DNA of 13,586 bases from Candidatus Aenigmatarchaeota archaeon (GTDB lineage Archaea; Aenigmatarchaeota; Aenigmatarchaeia; PWEA01; B50-G16). This document shows, piece by piece, positions 6,761 through 12,809 of the stretch. Location: the NCBI GenBank assembly GCA_003663345.1, contig QMZU01000009.1, positions 1 through 13,586 on the forward strand, written 5' to 3'. Position numbers and translations under genes: made by a program. The first letter of the stretch is position 1; every line of letters begins with the position of its first letter. Under the pieces are notes generated by a model. It was not told where the DNA came from. It made no database searches and saw only the letters and a program-made list of their open reading frames with translations.

Positions 6761-7457
6761 TCTGCTCACCCACAGTTATCACAGGCTTCTTCTCACCAAC
6801 GATGAATATGAGGTTTTCATCAACCTCCATCTCCTTTCCATCCATATCAACTGTAACCAGATTGGGACTTGGCCCTCTGGTCTTCCTGAAGTCCTTCACC
6901 GTGCATATCCTCCCGCGATTCACACCCCTTATGAATAGTCCCAGAGAACCCTTCTTCCTCGGGATGTGCTGCTTCACCTTCAGGTCCGGAATCTGCAGGA
7001 GCACTGAATCCTTTGTTGAAAAACCATCCTCGACTATGATGTTCTTCCCGTCACTGAGGTTCAGCTGAATCTTACCTCCCTTGAGTACGGTCTTGTTCTC
7101 AATCCTGCACAGTTTGGTTCCTGACTCGCTTTTCTTCACTTCCACAAGTTTGAAGCCCTTCCTGAAGGGAACCATTCTGTAATACTTGTTCATGTTCTTG
7201 AACCCGAGGACATCGAAGAGACCAACAGGGTACCTGTGGTCCTTCCTCACCCTTCCATCAACCATGACCTGACCGGTGTTCAGTATCATCTTGATTTCCT
7301 TCATGGTCTTGGCATAACCAAGGACATCCCTCAGTATCACACCCAGGGGTATGGATGTCTCCTTGGAGTGCGGTCCGGGCCTTGTTGAGATCACGAACTT
7401 CTTACCCTTCCTCTGAATGGGGTAAACCTTTGGTGCGGATAACCTCTTCTGTACCAT
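6753..7457 (-). CDS. rps4e: Small-subunit ribosomal protein eS4
   Basis: 234 residues, close to the normal length. It starts MVQKRLSAPKVYPIQRKGKK, typical of eS4, followed by the S4-type RNA-binding region (KTMKEIKMILNTGQVMVDGR with VRKDHRYPVGLFDVL), the central eS4 domain, and a C-terminal KOW-like part with GRICTVKDFRKTRGPSPNLV. eS4 is an archaeal/eukaryotic small-subunit protein. ATG 7457 follows the L24 stop by four bases, with AAGGTGATG two bases upstream overlapping that stop. It is the only gene in the window with a TAA stop, which lies eight bases inside the L5 gene. Confidence 0.97.
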   Translation of the reverse strand: MVQKRLSAPKVYPIQRKGKKFVISTRPGPHSKETSIPLGVILRDVLGYAKTMKEIKMILNTGQVMVDGRVRKDHRYPVGLFDVLGFKNMNKYYRMVPFRKGFKLVEVKKSESGTKLCRIENKTVLKGGKIQLNLSDGKNIIVEDGFSTKDSVLLQIPDLKVKQHIPRKKGSLGLFIRGVNRGRICTVKDFRKTRGPSPNLVTVDMDGKEMEVDENLIFIVGEKKPVITVGEQNE

Positions 7458-7461
7458 AACA

Positions 7462-7974
7462 TCACCTTGTGTAATCCTTATGCTCCTTTGTCAGGTGGGC
7501 CTGCATCTCATCCTTTGTTCCAAAGCTTTTCTTGCAGACCGGGCATGTGATGCCCTCTTTCTTCTCCTTCTTCTCTTCCTTGACCTCCTCTTTCTCCTTC
7601 AACTCCTCCCTTACCTTCCCACCGGACCTCTCAATTATCTTCTGCCTCATTCTGTCACTCATATCAGGATCGATTATCATGAGGTTTGAAGGATGAATCG
7701 GCACATGAACCTTTGTGCCATCGACCTTCTCCCTTGTTATCTCCTCTATGTAAACCTTATAGTTCTTCAGGTCAACCTCTCTGACCTTACCGGTCAGTCC
7801 GGCGTAACTCCCTCTCATTACCTTCACCTTATCACCGGTTCTCACAGGAAGGCTCCTCCTGCCGAACTCCTTTCTCAACTCCTTCTTCAGTGTTGCTGAC
7901 ATGAGCTTTCTCCTCAAATGCAACGGTGCTGTGTACAGCTCCTTCCTCTTCTTCCTTGGCTTTGAACTGATCAT
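7462..7974 (-). CDS. rpl24: Large-subunit ribosomal protein uL24 fused to a C-terminal C2H2 zinc finger
   Basis: 170 residues, longer than the roughly 120 usual in archaea. The first 120 are a normal uL24: RKLMSATLKKELRKEFGRRS, then a KOW motif (GDKVKVMRGSYAGLTGKV) and VHVPIHPSNLMI. Residues about 121-141 are a charged Glu/Lys linker. Residues 144-165 form a classical C2H2 finger: C144-x2-C147-x12-H160-x4-H165, with the hydrophobic F151 and L161 where such fingers have them. uL24 starts 50S assembly and lies near the exit tunnel, so the finger could contact rRNA, SRP or nascent chains; that is inference. ATG 7974 overlaps the L14 stop (ATGA) behind GGTGGTGGT. The finger is in frame without any stop or frameshift. 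Confidence 0.95.
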   Translation of the reverse strand: MISSKPRKKRKELYTAPLHLRRKLMSATLKKELRKEFGRRSLPVRTGDKVKVMRGSYAGLTGKVREVDLKNYKVYIEEITREKVDGTKVHVPIHPSNLMIIDPDMSDRMRQKIIERSGGKVREELKEKEEVKEEKKEKKEGITCPVCKKSFGTKDEMQAHLTKEHKDYTR

Positions 7975-8369
7975 ACCACCACCGATGCTATCTTTCCTAT
8001 CGCAGGGAATCTCTTCACGGCTTCCTTTGCTATCACTCCTTTTATCTCAGATCCCCTTGGCAGCCCCTTCTCATTAACGAGGACGGCTGCGTTGCTCTCG
8101 AACTTCACCCTCGTTCCATCAGGCCTTCTCCATTCCTTCCTCTGCCTCACTATCACAGCCAGAGGGAGCTCGTCCCTTATCTTCGGGTCGCCTCTGACAA
8201 CTGAACACTTCACCAGGTCACCGACACCGGCCTTAGCAATCCTCCTCTTCCTTCCCTTGTACCCCTTCACGCTTATCACTTTCAGGAGCTTGGCGCCGGT
8301 GTTGTCTATACACTCTATCACAGAGCCCTGGTTTATCCCGTATGTCATTTTTCCGCCAATCGCCTTCAT
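7971..8369 (-). CDS. rpl14: Large-subunit ribosomal protein uL14
   Basis: 132 residues, exactly the usual archaeal length. The signature IDNTGAKLLKVISVKGYKGR is followed by GDLVKCSVVRGDPKIRDELP, the REWRRPDGTRVKFESNAAV-type strand (here starting RKEWRRPDG) and the closing FPAIGKIASVVV. uL14 lies at the subunit interface. The frame is open for 18 codons upstream within S17, but ATG 8369 gives the family N-terminus (MKAIGGKMTYGI), has AGGTGA four bases upstream, and overlaps the S17 stop as ATGA. Confidence 0.97.
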   Translation of the reverse strand: MKAIGGKMTYGINQGSVIECIDNTGAKLLKVISVKGYKGRKRRIAKAGVGDLVKCSVVRGDPKIRDELPLAVIVRQRKEWRRPDGTRVKFESNAAVLVNEKGLPRGSEIKGVIAKEAVKRFPAIGKIASVVV

Positions 8370-8698
8370 TTGCTCACCTTCTCTATCACAACGAACTTCT
8401 TGGTCTTGCTCAGGGGTCTGCATTCAGCTATCTTGACCCTATCACCCTTTCTAACATCTATACATGGAGGGAGGTGGGCCGAGACCTTTGTGTTCCTTCT
8501 CATGTATCTCTCGTACTTGGGAACGTAATGATAATAATCCCACTTCACCACAACTGTGGACTGTGCCCTATCCTTCACTACCTCACCCACGAAGACCTTG
8601 CCACGAACAGGCAATGTCCCGTGGAACGGGCACTTCTTATCGTTGCACTCCTTCTTCGGAACCTTCACATCCAGTCCAATATCCCGTGCCTTCACCAT
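8366..8698 (-). CDS. rps17: Small-subunit ribosomal protein uS17
   Basis: 110 residues of the archaeal uS17 type: MVKARDIGLDVKVPKKECND with KKCPFHGTLPVRG, then the OB-fold strands (GKVFVGEVVKDRAQSTVVVK, WDYYHYVPKYERYMRRNTKV) and HLPPCIDVRKGDRVKIAECR. The C-x4-C-P-x-H group is usual in archaeal and eukaryotic members. uS17 binds the 5' domain of 16S rRNA. ATG 8698 is preferred over the in-frame GTG 8707, because the GGTGGA element overlaps that GTG and stands four bases before the ATG. It overlaps the RNase P p29 gene by seven bases, as in the conserved archaeal order p29-S17-L14. Confidence 0.96.
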   Translation of the reverse strand: MVKARDIGLDVKVPKKECNDKKCPFHGTLPVRGKVFVGEVVKDRAQSTVVVKWDYYHYVPKYERYMRRNTKVSAHLPPCIDVRKGDRVKIAECRPLSKTKKFVVIEKVSK

Positions 8699-8973
8699 TT
8701 TCTCCACCTTTTCTCTATTCTATCCTCGGGTCTGACCTCAAGGATGTTTCCATCGACTTTCACTCTCTTCCCTCTGGGAAGTGTGAATATGAAGGTACTT
8801 CCCCTTTTCGGAATCCTCTTCAAATCTCCATCCACATCGATCACCAGTGTATTTCTGGTCTCGTCCGCTACCTTTCCCCTTATTCCTATCTGGCTTCTGT
8901 TGGTTGCTCCAACAACCTCCACTCCGAGGCCGATCAGCTCGTGCCTCAGGAGGTCTTTGGGCCTCCTTCTCAT
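8692..8973 (-). CDS. rnp1: Ribonuclease P protein component 1 (Rpp29/Pop4 homologue)
   Basis: 93 residues, normal for archaeal p29. The sequence shows HELIGLGVEVVGATNRSQIG, IRGKVADETRNTLVID (an Sm-like barrel with the conserved DETRNTL turn), IPKRGSTFIFTLPRG and the closing RPEDRIEKR. With Rpp21 it forms a subcomplex that helps RNase P RNA cut the 5' leader from pre-tRNA. Its place between aIF1 and S17 is the standard archaeal arrangement. ATG 8973 overlaps the aIF1 stop by four bases (ATGA), and GTGGTC lies just upstream. Identification is firm. Confidence 0.95.
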   Translation of the reverse strand: MRRRPKDLLRHELIGLGVEVVGATNRSQIGIRGKVADETRNTLVIDVDGDLKRIPKRGSTFIFTLPRGKRVKVDGNILEVRPEDRIEKRWRKW

Positions 8974-9278
8974 CCGACCACTTCTATGCTTTCTTCGGGG
9001 AATCCCAGTGAGACCAGGATTTTCTTTATCTTGTTCATGTGGTCTCCCTGGAGTTCTATCCTACCTTCCTTGTAGGTACCTCCACATGCGAGCTTCTGCT
9101 TCAGCTGCTTCGCGAGCTCCTCTGGTTTCATCTCCTTGGAGACGTTCTCTATCACGGTCACCACCTTTCCGTATCGCCTTCTGTCCGTGTAGACTCTTAA
9201 CTTCTCCTCCTCTTTTGCTATGGTCTCACAGACGCAGAGGTCCTTTGGAAGACCACAGTTCGGACAAACCTCCGGAAT
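8970..9278 (-). CDS. sui1: Translation initiation factor aIF1 (SUI1/eIF1 family), apparent AUU start
   Basis: 102 residues if started at ATT 9278, the usual size of archaeal aIF1. The first residues are (M)PEVCPNCGLPKDLCVC, the family's N-terminal zinc-binding knuckle, then VYTDRRRYGKVVTVIE, LKQKLACGGTYKEGRIELQG and GDHMNKIKKILVSLGFPEES. aIF1 sits at the P site of the 30S subunit and rejects wrong start codons. Upstream of ATT only AGA, AAG and the L29 TGA stop remain in frame, and no ATG, GTG or TTG follows until GTG 9164, which would drop the zinc knuckle and about 38 residues. AGGAGGTGA ends six bases before the ATT. The start is therefore ATT by exclusion and by spacing. A misread ATG is the main alternative. 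The factor may control its own synthesis through the poor codon (inference). Confidence 0.9.
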   Translation of the reverse strand: MPEVCPNCGLPKDLCVCETIAKEEEKLRVYTDRRRYGKVVTVIENVSKEMKPEELAKQLKQKLACGGTYKEGRIELQGDHMNKIKKILVSLGFPEESIEVVG

Positions 9279-9284
9279 TCTCTT

Positions 9285-9293
9285 TCACCTCCT
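9285..9293 (-). promoter_or_regulatory. Strong Shine-Dalgarno for aIF1
   Basis: Reads AGGAGGTGA on the minus strand, almost a full complement to the archaeal 16S rRNA 3' end, and includes the L29 stop codon TGA. It lies six bases before the ATT taken as aIF1 start. It is the best match to the anti-SD that I noticed at any junction in the window, and would compensate for a weak start codon. Confidence 0.8.
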
Positions 9294-9482
9294 TTTCCTC
9301 AATTCTGTAAGTATTCTTGCGACGGTTCTCCTCATCTCCCTTATCCTCCCGGGATTCTCCGGAGCACCGCCTATCTTTGACTGTGCGATCTCTTTGGCTA
9401 TATCCAACCTTATCTCATCCAGCCTCTTCTCCAGCTCTTCCTTGCTCATCTCCCTTATCTCCTTCATCCTCATTATCGCCAT
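9285..9482 (-). CDS. rpl29: Large-subunit ribosomal protein uL29
   Basis: 65 residues, two long helices as expected: KEIREMSKEELEKRLDEIRL, then IAQSKIGGAPENPGRIREMR and RRTVARILTELRKRR. uL29 sits at the exit of the peptide tunnel, beside uL23. ATG 9482 is chosen because AGGTGA lies five bases upstream; GTG 9491 overlaps that element. ATG 9473 and 9467 are later alternatives giving 62 or 60 residues. The first 68 bases of the gene are also read in another frame as the acidic tail of S3, an unusually long overlap for this operon. Confidence 0.94.
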   Translation of the reverse strand: MAIMRMKEIREMSKEELEKRLDEIRLDIAKEIAQSKIGGAPENPGRIREMRRTVARILTELRKRR

Positions 9483-10275
9483 CTGATTCACCTATCTTCT
9501 TCTTGAGGAACTCCTCCATACCCTTCCTTCCTTTACCGTCTTTTTCCATCTCGAGGAGCTTCTCGTAATCAACATCTTCCATTCCCTCTATCTTCTTCTT
9601 CGACTCCTCTATACTTCCCTCAAGGAGTTCAGAGTACTTCTCCACAAGCTCCTCCGGTGCCATCCTCTTTCTTGTGGTTCTCTCCTCCTCAAGACCCCTG
9701 ATCGCTATCCTGTCAGGGTACTCTTTCATTATCCTTACACTAACACCTATTATCCCGGGTTTGGTGATGGCTATCTCCTTTGCCGAGTCCACAAGTTTCT
9801 TGGCAGGCTCACCACAGTATTTCAGGTAACCGAAGGAGTATCTCTCGGTCCTGCCCCTTGAGCCGCTCAACTTCCCGGATATCTTTATCTCACCTCCCAC
9901 AGCTCCGCTCTCCTCCATTCTCCTTATCAGGAGGTTGCATATCCTTCTGTGGTTCACTCCCTTCTCGATGGCATTTGCTATCTCCTTCGCAACTATGCTC
10001 GCATCCAGGTACGGGTTCTGCACCTCCTGGACATCCAGCTGCGGGTTATCGAAACCGAAGACGTTCTTCAGTTTCTCGGTTATCTCCTTTATCTTCATGC
10101 CGCCACGGCCTATTACCAGACCGGGCCTGTCAGCGTAAACCGTTATTCTCATTCCTATAGGAGTTCTTCTTATCTCTGAGTGGGAGTATCCTGCGTTGCT
10201 GAACTCCTTCTCCAGGAACTCCTCAACCTGAGCTATCCTTATACCCTTCTTCACGAACTCTTCTTTCACTCCCAT
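9415..10275 (-). CDS. rps3: Small-subunit ribosomal protein uS3 with extra C-terminal module and acidic tail
   Basis: 286 residues. The KH type 2 domain has VYADRPGLVIGRGGMKIKEI with the GRGG loop, followed by NPYLDASIVAKEIANAIEKG and NHRRICNLLIRRMEESGAVG; the C-terminal S3 domain has GEIKISGKLSGSRGRTERYS and PDRIAIRGL. uS3 guards the mRNA entry. Residues about 214-262 are not part of the normal fold and match the C-terminus of L32e. Residues 263-286 are an acidic Asp/Glu/Gly tail encoded over the start of L29. ATG 10275 is preferred over GTG 10281, because GGTGTGA overlaps that GTG and sits two bases before the ATG. It begins two bases after the L22 stop. Confidence 0.95.
   Translation of the reverse strand: MGVKEEFVKKGIRIAQVEEFLEKEFSNAGYSHSEIRRTPIGMRITVYADRPGLVIGRGGMKIKEITEKLKNVFGFDNPQLDVQEVQNPYLDASIVAKEIANAIEKGVNHRRICNLLIRRMEESGAVGGEIKISGKLSGSRGRTERYSFGYLKYCGEPAKKLVDSAKEIAITKPGIIGVSVRIMKEYPDRIAIRGLEEERTTRKRMAPEELVEKYSELLEGSIEESKKKIEGMEDVDYEKLLEMEKDGKGRKGMEEFLKKKIGESDGDNEDEGDKGDEQGRAGEEAG
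9490..9636 (-). repeat. C-terminal module of S3, shared with L32e
   Basis: Codes residues 214-262 of S3, from YSELLEGS through KLLEMEKDGKGRK to KKKIG. It aligns without gaps to L32e residues 122-170, also at the C-terminus. In L32e the protein stops right after the final Gly; in S3 the frame runs on for 24 more codons. Confidence 0.8.
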
Positions 10276-10277
10276 AT

Positions 10278-10661
10278 TCACACCTTTGACAGCACCACCT
10301 TCAGGTGCGTGCTTTTCAACTTGCTACCGAAACTTCTTCTCCTCTTTCTCCTCCTTCTCGTTGGTCCTTTCTCAGCGGTTATCATCCTTATCTTCAGCTT
10401 CTCCTTGTCCAGTCCCTTGAACTCCGCGTTGCTCTCAGCGCTCCTGAGCAGCTCCAAAAGACCTATGGCCGTATTGGTGTAATGCTTCCCGTCTATGTCC
10501 CGCTTTTTCGCTATCAAATCCTCCAGGAAGGCCTTGGCCTTCTGGAGATTCATGCCCCTTATCTTCCTGCAGAGGAGCGCGCTCTTCTTCGTGGAGACCT
10601 GTGCGGAGATTACCGCGGCCTTCGCCTCATCATCCTTTACCTGAGTTGGATACCTTATCAT
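10278..10661 (-). CDS. rpl22: Large-subunit ribosomal protein uL22
   Basis: 127 residues, a little short for an archaeal uL22. The core helix region (SAQVSTKKSALLCRKIRGMN, LQKAKAFLEDLIAKK) and NTAIGLLELLRSAESNAEFK fit, followed by IRMITAEKGPT, the very basic run RRRRKRRRSFGSKLKSTH and LKVVLSKV, which correspond to the long hairpin that lines the exit tunnel. ATG 10661 is preferred: GTGATG stands three bases before it and overlaps the S19 stop, the same layout as at the S19 start. In-frame ATG 10667 and GTG 10670 are alternatives. The identity rests on this overall pattern plus operon position between S19 and S3. Confidence 0.93.
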   Translation of the reverse strand: MIRYPTQVKDDEAKAAVISAQVSTKKSALLCRKIRGMNLQKAKAFLEDLIAKKRDIDGKHYTNTAIGLLELLRSAESNAEFKGLDKEKLKIRMITAEKGPTRRRRKRRRSFGSKLKSTHLKVVLSKV

Positions 10662-10666
10662 GTCCA

Positions 10667-11044
10667 TCACTTCAGCGGTATGTACTTCGAGCTCCTCGTA
10701 GCACCAACACCGGGTGAGGAGTGCTTCACCTCTTTTCTATTCACAGTGAACTCGCCGAGATAGTACCCTATCATCTCAGGTGTTATCTCTATTGGAACGA
10801 ACTCCTTTCCGTTGTGCACACCTATCTTCTTGCCAACCATCTCCGGTAGTATTATCATATCCCTCACATGCGTCTTCACAAAGGGTTTGCCCTTCCTCAA
10901 CCTCTGAAGCAGCTTCTTCTGTTCCTCAGTGAGACCTCTCTTCAAACTCCTTCTCTTCCTTGCATCCAACAGCTCTGCGAACTCCTCCAAATTCATGGCC
11001 TGGAGCTCTTCAAGAGTCTTTCCACGAAACATGAACTTCGCCAT
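10667..11044 (-). CDS. rps19: Small-subunit ribosomal protein uS19
   Basis: 125 residues of the archaeal type, with the N-terminal extension [20 protein letters not shown] and [10 protein letters not shown], then the conserved core [40 protein letters not shown] and [20 protein letters not shown]. uS19 sits in the head of the 30S subunit near the A-site. ATG 11044 gives MAKFMFRGK and is three bases after GTGATG; ATG 11050, which overlaps the L2 stop as TGATG, is an equally possible start adding MV. L22 follows after five bases. Confidence 0.96.
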   Translation of the reverse strand: MAKFMFRGKTLEELQAMNLEEFAELLDARKRRSLKRGLTEEQKKLLQRLRKGKPFVKTHVRDMIILPEMVGKKIGVHNGKEFVPIEITPEMIGYYLGEFTVNRKEVKHSSPGVGATRSSKYIPLK

Positions 11045-11049
11045 AACCA

Positions 11050-11736
11050 TCACTTCCTCTTCTTCCTCCCGGTCCTTCTTGCTCCAAAGGAACCGACCTT
11101 CGCACCAGGCGGTGCGTTCTTCTTAACGGTCTTCGGTATGCCCGGTTTGGTGGAACCACCGAACGGGTGGTCGGTCGGGTTCATTGAAACACCCGAGACT
11201 ATTGGGTATAACCTGCCTCTTGCTCTCATTGCTTTGTATTTGTTCCCGGCCTTCACGAACGGTTTTGATGTCCTGCCGCTTCCACCGACTATGCCTATTG
11301 TTGCCCTGCAGTTGGGGTGGAACCTCTTCACCTTCTTTGAGGGCAGGAGCACATTCACGAACTTCTCATCCTTGCTCTGGATTATGGCAAACGTCCCGCT
11401 GGATCTCACGAACCTTCCGTGGTCACCGGGCCTTGACTCTATATTATATATAGGTACACCTTCAGGTATCTCAGCCAGAGGCATCACCGAACCAACAGAT
11501 AGTGTTCCAAACGATACGGTATCACCTGTTTTAATACCCTCTGGCGCTATCAACAGCCCCCTCTTTCCGTCCTCGTACATCACCTCAGCCAGAGGCGCTG
11601 TCCTTCCGGGGTCATCTATGATATCCACAACTTTACCCATTATCTCTCTATACTTAACAGTACCCTTGAACCTGTGGCTCGGTGCCCTGTACCTTGGGCT
11701 TGAGCCCTTGACCCTTGACCTCGGTCTCCTTGGCAT
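11050..11736 (-). CDS. rpl2: Large-subunit ribosomal protein uL2
   Basis: 228 residues, slightly shorter than many archaeal uL2. [20 protein letters not shown] opens the protein, followed by the OB and SH3-like domains with [40 protein letters not shown] and [20 protein letters not shown]. The C-terminal loop has [17 protein letters not shown], keeping the His of the DHP motif near the peptidyl transferase centre, then a basic tail. ATG 11736 follows the L23 TAG by nine bases, with AGGTGAT overlapping that stop and four bases before the start. Confidence 0.97.
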   Translation of the reverse strand: MPRRPRSRVKGSSPRYRAPSHRFKGTVKYREIMGKVVDIIDDPGRTAPLAEVMYEDGKRGLLIAPEGIKTGDTVSFGTLSVGSVMPLAEIPEGVPIYNIESRPGDHGRFVRSSGTFAIIQSKDEKFVNVLLPSKKVKRFHPNCRATIGIVGGSGRTSKPFVKAGNKYKAMRARGRLYPIVSGVSMNPTDHPFGGSTKPGIPKTVKKNAPPGAKVGSFGARRTGRKKRK

Positions 11737-11745
11737 TTATATCAC

Positions 11746-12009
11746 CTACAACATACCCAGCCTTGTTGCTATATCCAGAGCGTTATTATCAGGGTGGAGC
11801 TTTACAAACGCCTTCTTCCTTCCTTTCATATCGTTCAGGATGTTCACCTTTAAAACCTTGACGTTGAAGCCCTTTTCAACAGCCCATTTCACCTCACTCT
11901 TGGTGGCCCTGTTGTCCACTATGAATACCAGCTTGTTCTCCTTCTCCACAAGACCTATACTCTTCTCGGTCAGGTGCGGATACTTCAGTATATCCCATAC
12001 TCTTTTCAT
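11746..12009 (-). CDS. rpl23: Large-subunit ribosomal protein uL23
   Basis: 87 residues, the standard archaeal length. [20 protein letters not shown] and [20 protein letters not shown] with [11 protein letters not shown] are typical, and it ends [18 protein letters not shown]. uL23 forms part of the tunnel exit and is a docking point for SRP and the translocon. ATG 12009 overlaps the L4 stop (ATGA), with GAGGT seven bases upstream. The stop is TAG inside TAGGTGAT, the L2 ribosome-binding site. Confidence 0.97.
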   Translation of the reverse strand: MKRVWDILKYPHLTEKSIGLVEKENKLVFIVDNRATKSEVKWAVEKGFNVKVLKVNILNDMKGRKKAFVKLHPDNNALDIATRLGML

Positions 12010-12809
12010 ATACCCAACCTCTCTCCGATTCTCTTCAGAGCTGATTTGGTCCAGATGGTTAACCTTATCCCGTGCGCTCCTGGTGAGAGCAACTCTGCAT
12101 TGAGGTTATCCACATCCACAACTTCAAAACCCGGGATATTCTTAACAGCCCTTGAGATTCCCTTATCCTCACTCACAACAAAGAGCCCACCAACCTTTCT
12201 CCTGTATCTCCTGCCTCTCATCTTCCCTTTACCTGCCCTGATCTTCTTTTCCTTACACCTCTCGAGTTCCTTTGAAAGGCCAACCTTCTCAAGGAATGAT
12301 ATTATGGATTTTGTGCTGTTCACACACTCTATCTTATCATCCACAACTATCGGCACATTTCCATCGTAGAGGTGTCCCCTTTCCTTTATAAGCTCTATTC
12401 TGGCTGTGCCTGCGATAGCGCTCCTTATAGCTTTTCTCCTCTCCTTATCGTTTATCTTCTTCTCCCATATCTTCTCAACCTTTGGGGGATGTGCTCTCCT
12501 TCCACCAACAGCCTGTGGTGCGAAGGCGCCCTTCATGTACGTGGCATAGGAAGTATCGCCGAATATTCTCGGCAGTCTGGACATCTCCCTGTTCATCATC
12601 CTCTTGTCAGGTGCAGCATCCCTTGAACCGAAATACCTTGCAGAGGTCCTCTTCCCTGCAAGCGGGTCGCTTCCATAGGGCTGTCTCCTGTTAGCCTGTG
12701 CCGCAACCACAGCTCTTTTGATAAGGTCAGGTCTGTACGGTTCGTTGAAGACCTCTGGAAGCTTCACACTCCCTATCTTTTTGCCATCAATACCGATAAC
12801 ATCAACCAT
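12006..12809 (-). CDS. rpl4: Large-subunit ribosomal protein uL4
   Basis: 267 residues, archaeal/eukaryotic type. [20 protein letters not shown], then the extended loop [20 protein letters not shown] with [14 protein letters not shown] RLPRIFGD and [20 protein letters not shown] reach into the wall of the exit tunnel. The second half has [20 protein letters not shown] and the closing [23 protein letters not shown] 12809 overlaps the end of L3 by eight bases, with GGTGTGA three bases upstream. In bacteria L4 represses the S10 operon; nothing in this window shows whether that holds here. Confidence 0.97.
   Translation of the reverse strand: MVDVIGIDGKKIGSVKLPEVFNEPYRPDLIKRAVVAAQANRRQPYGSDPLAGKRTSARYFGSRDAAPDKRMMNREMSRLPRIFGDTSYATYMKGAFAPQAVGGRRAHPPKVEKIWEKKINDKERRKAIRSAIAGTARIELIKERGHLYDGNVPIVVDDKIECVNSTKSIISFLEKVGLSKELERCKEKKIRAGKGKMRGRRYRRKVGGLFVVSEDKGISRAVKNIPGFEVVDVDNLNAELLSPGAHGIRLTIWTKSALKRIGERLGI

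Noticed and set aside
8370..8423. 18-residue N-terminal extension of L14 inside S17
   Set aside because: ATG 8369 gives the standard 132-residue protein with AGGTGA four bases upstream and an ATGA overlap with the S17 stop.
8342..9310. Plus-strand open frame of 322 codons opposite S17, p29 and aIF1
   Set aside because: Same reasons: the opposite strand holds well-known proteins end to end, and the product is low-complexity Leu/Ser/Pro/Arg.
10868..12103. Long plus-strand open frame of 411 codons opposite S19, L2 and L23
   Set aside because: It is antisense to three certain ribosomal genes, has the Leu/Ser/Pro/Phe-rich composition of a complement of purine-rich coding strand, and shows no domain or ribosome-binding site that I can recognise.
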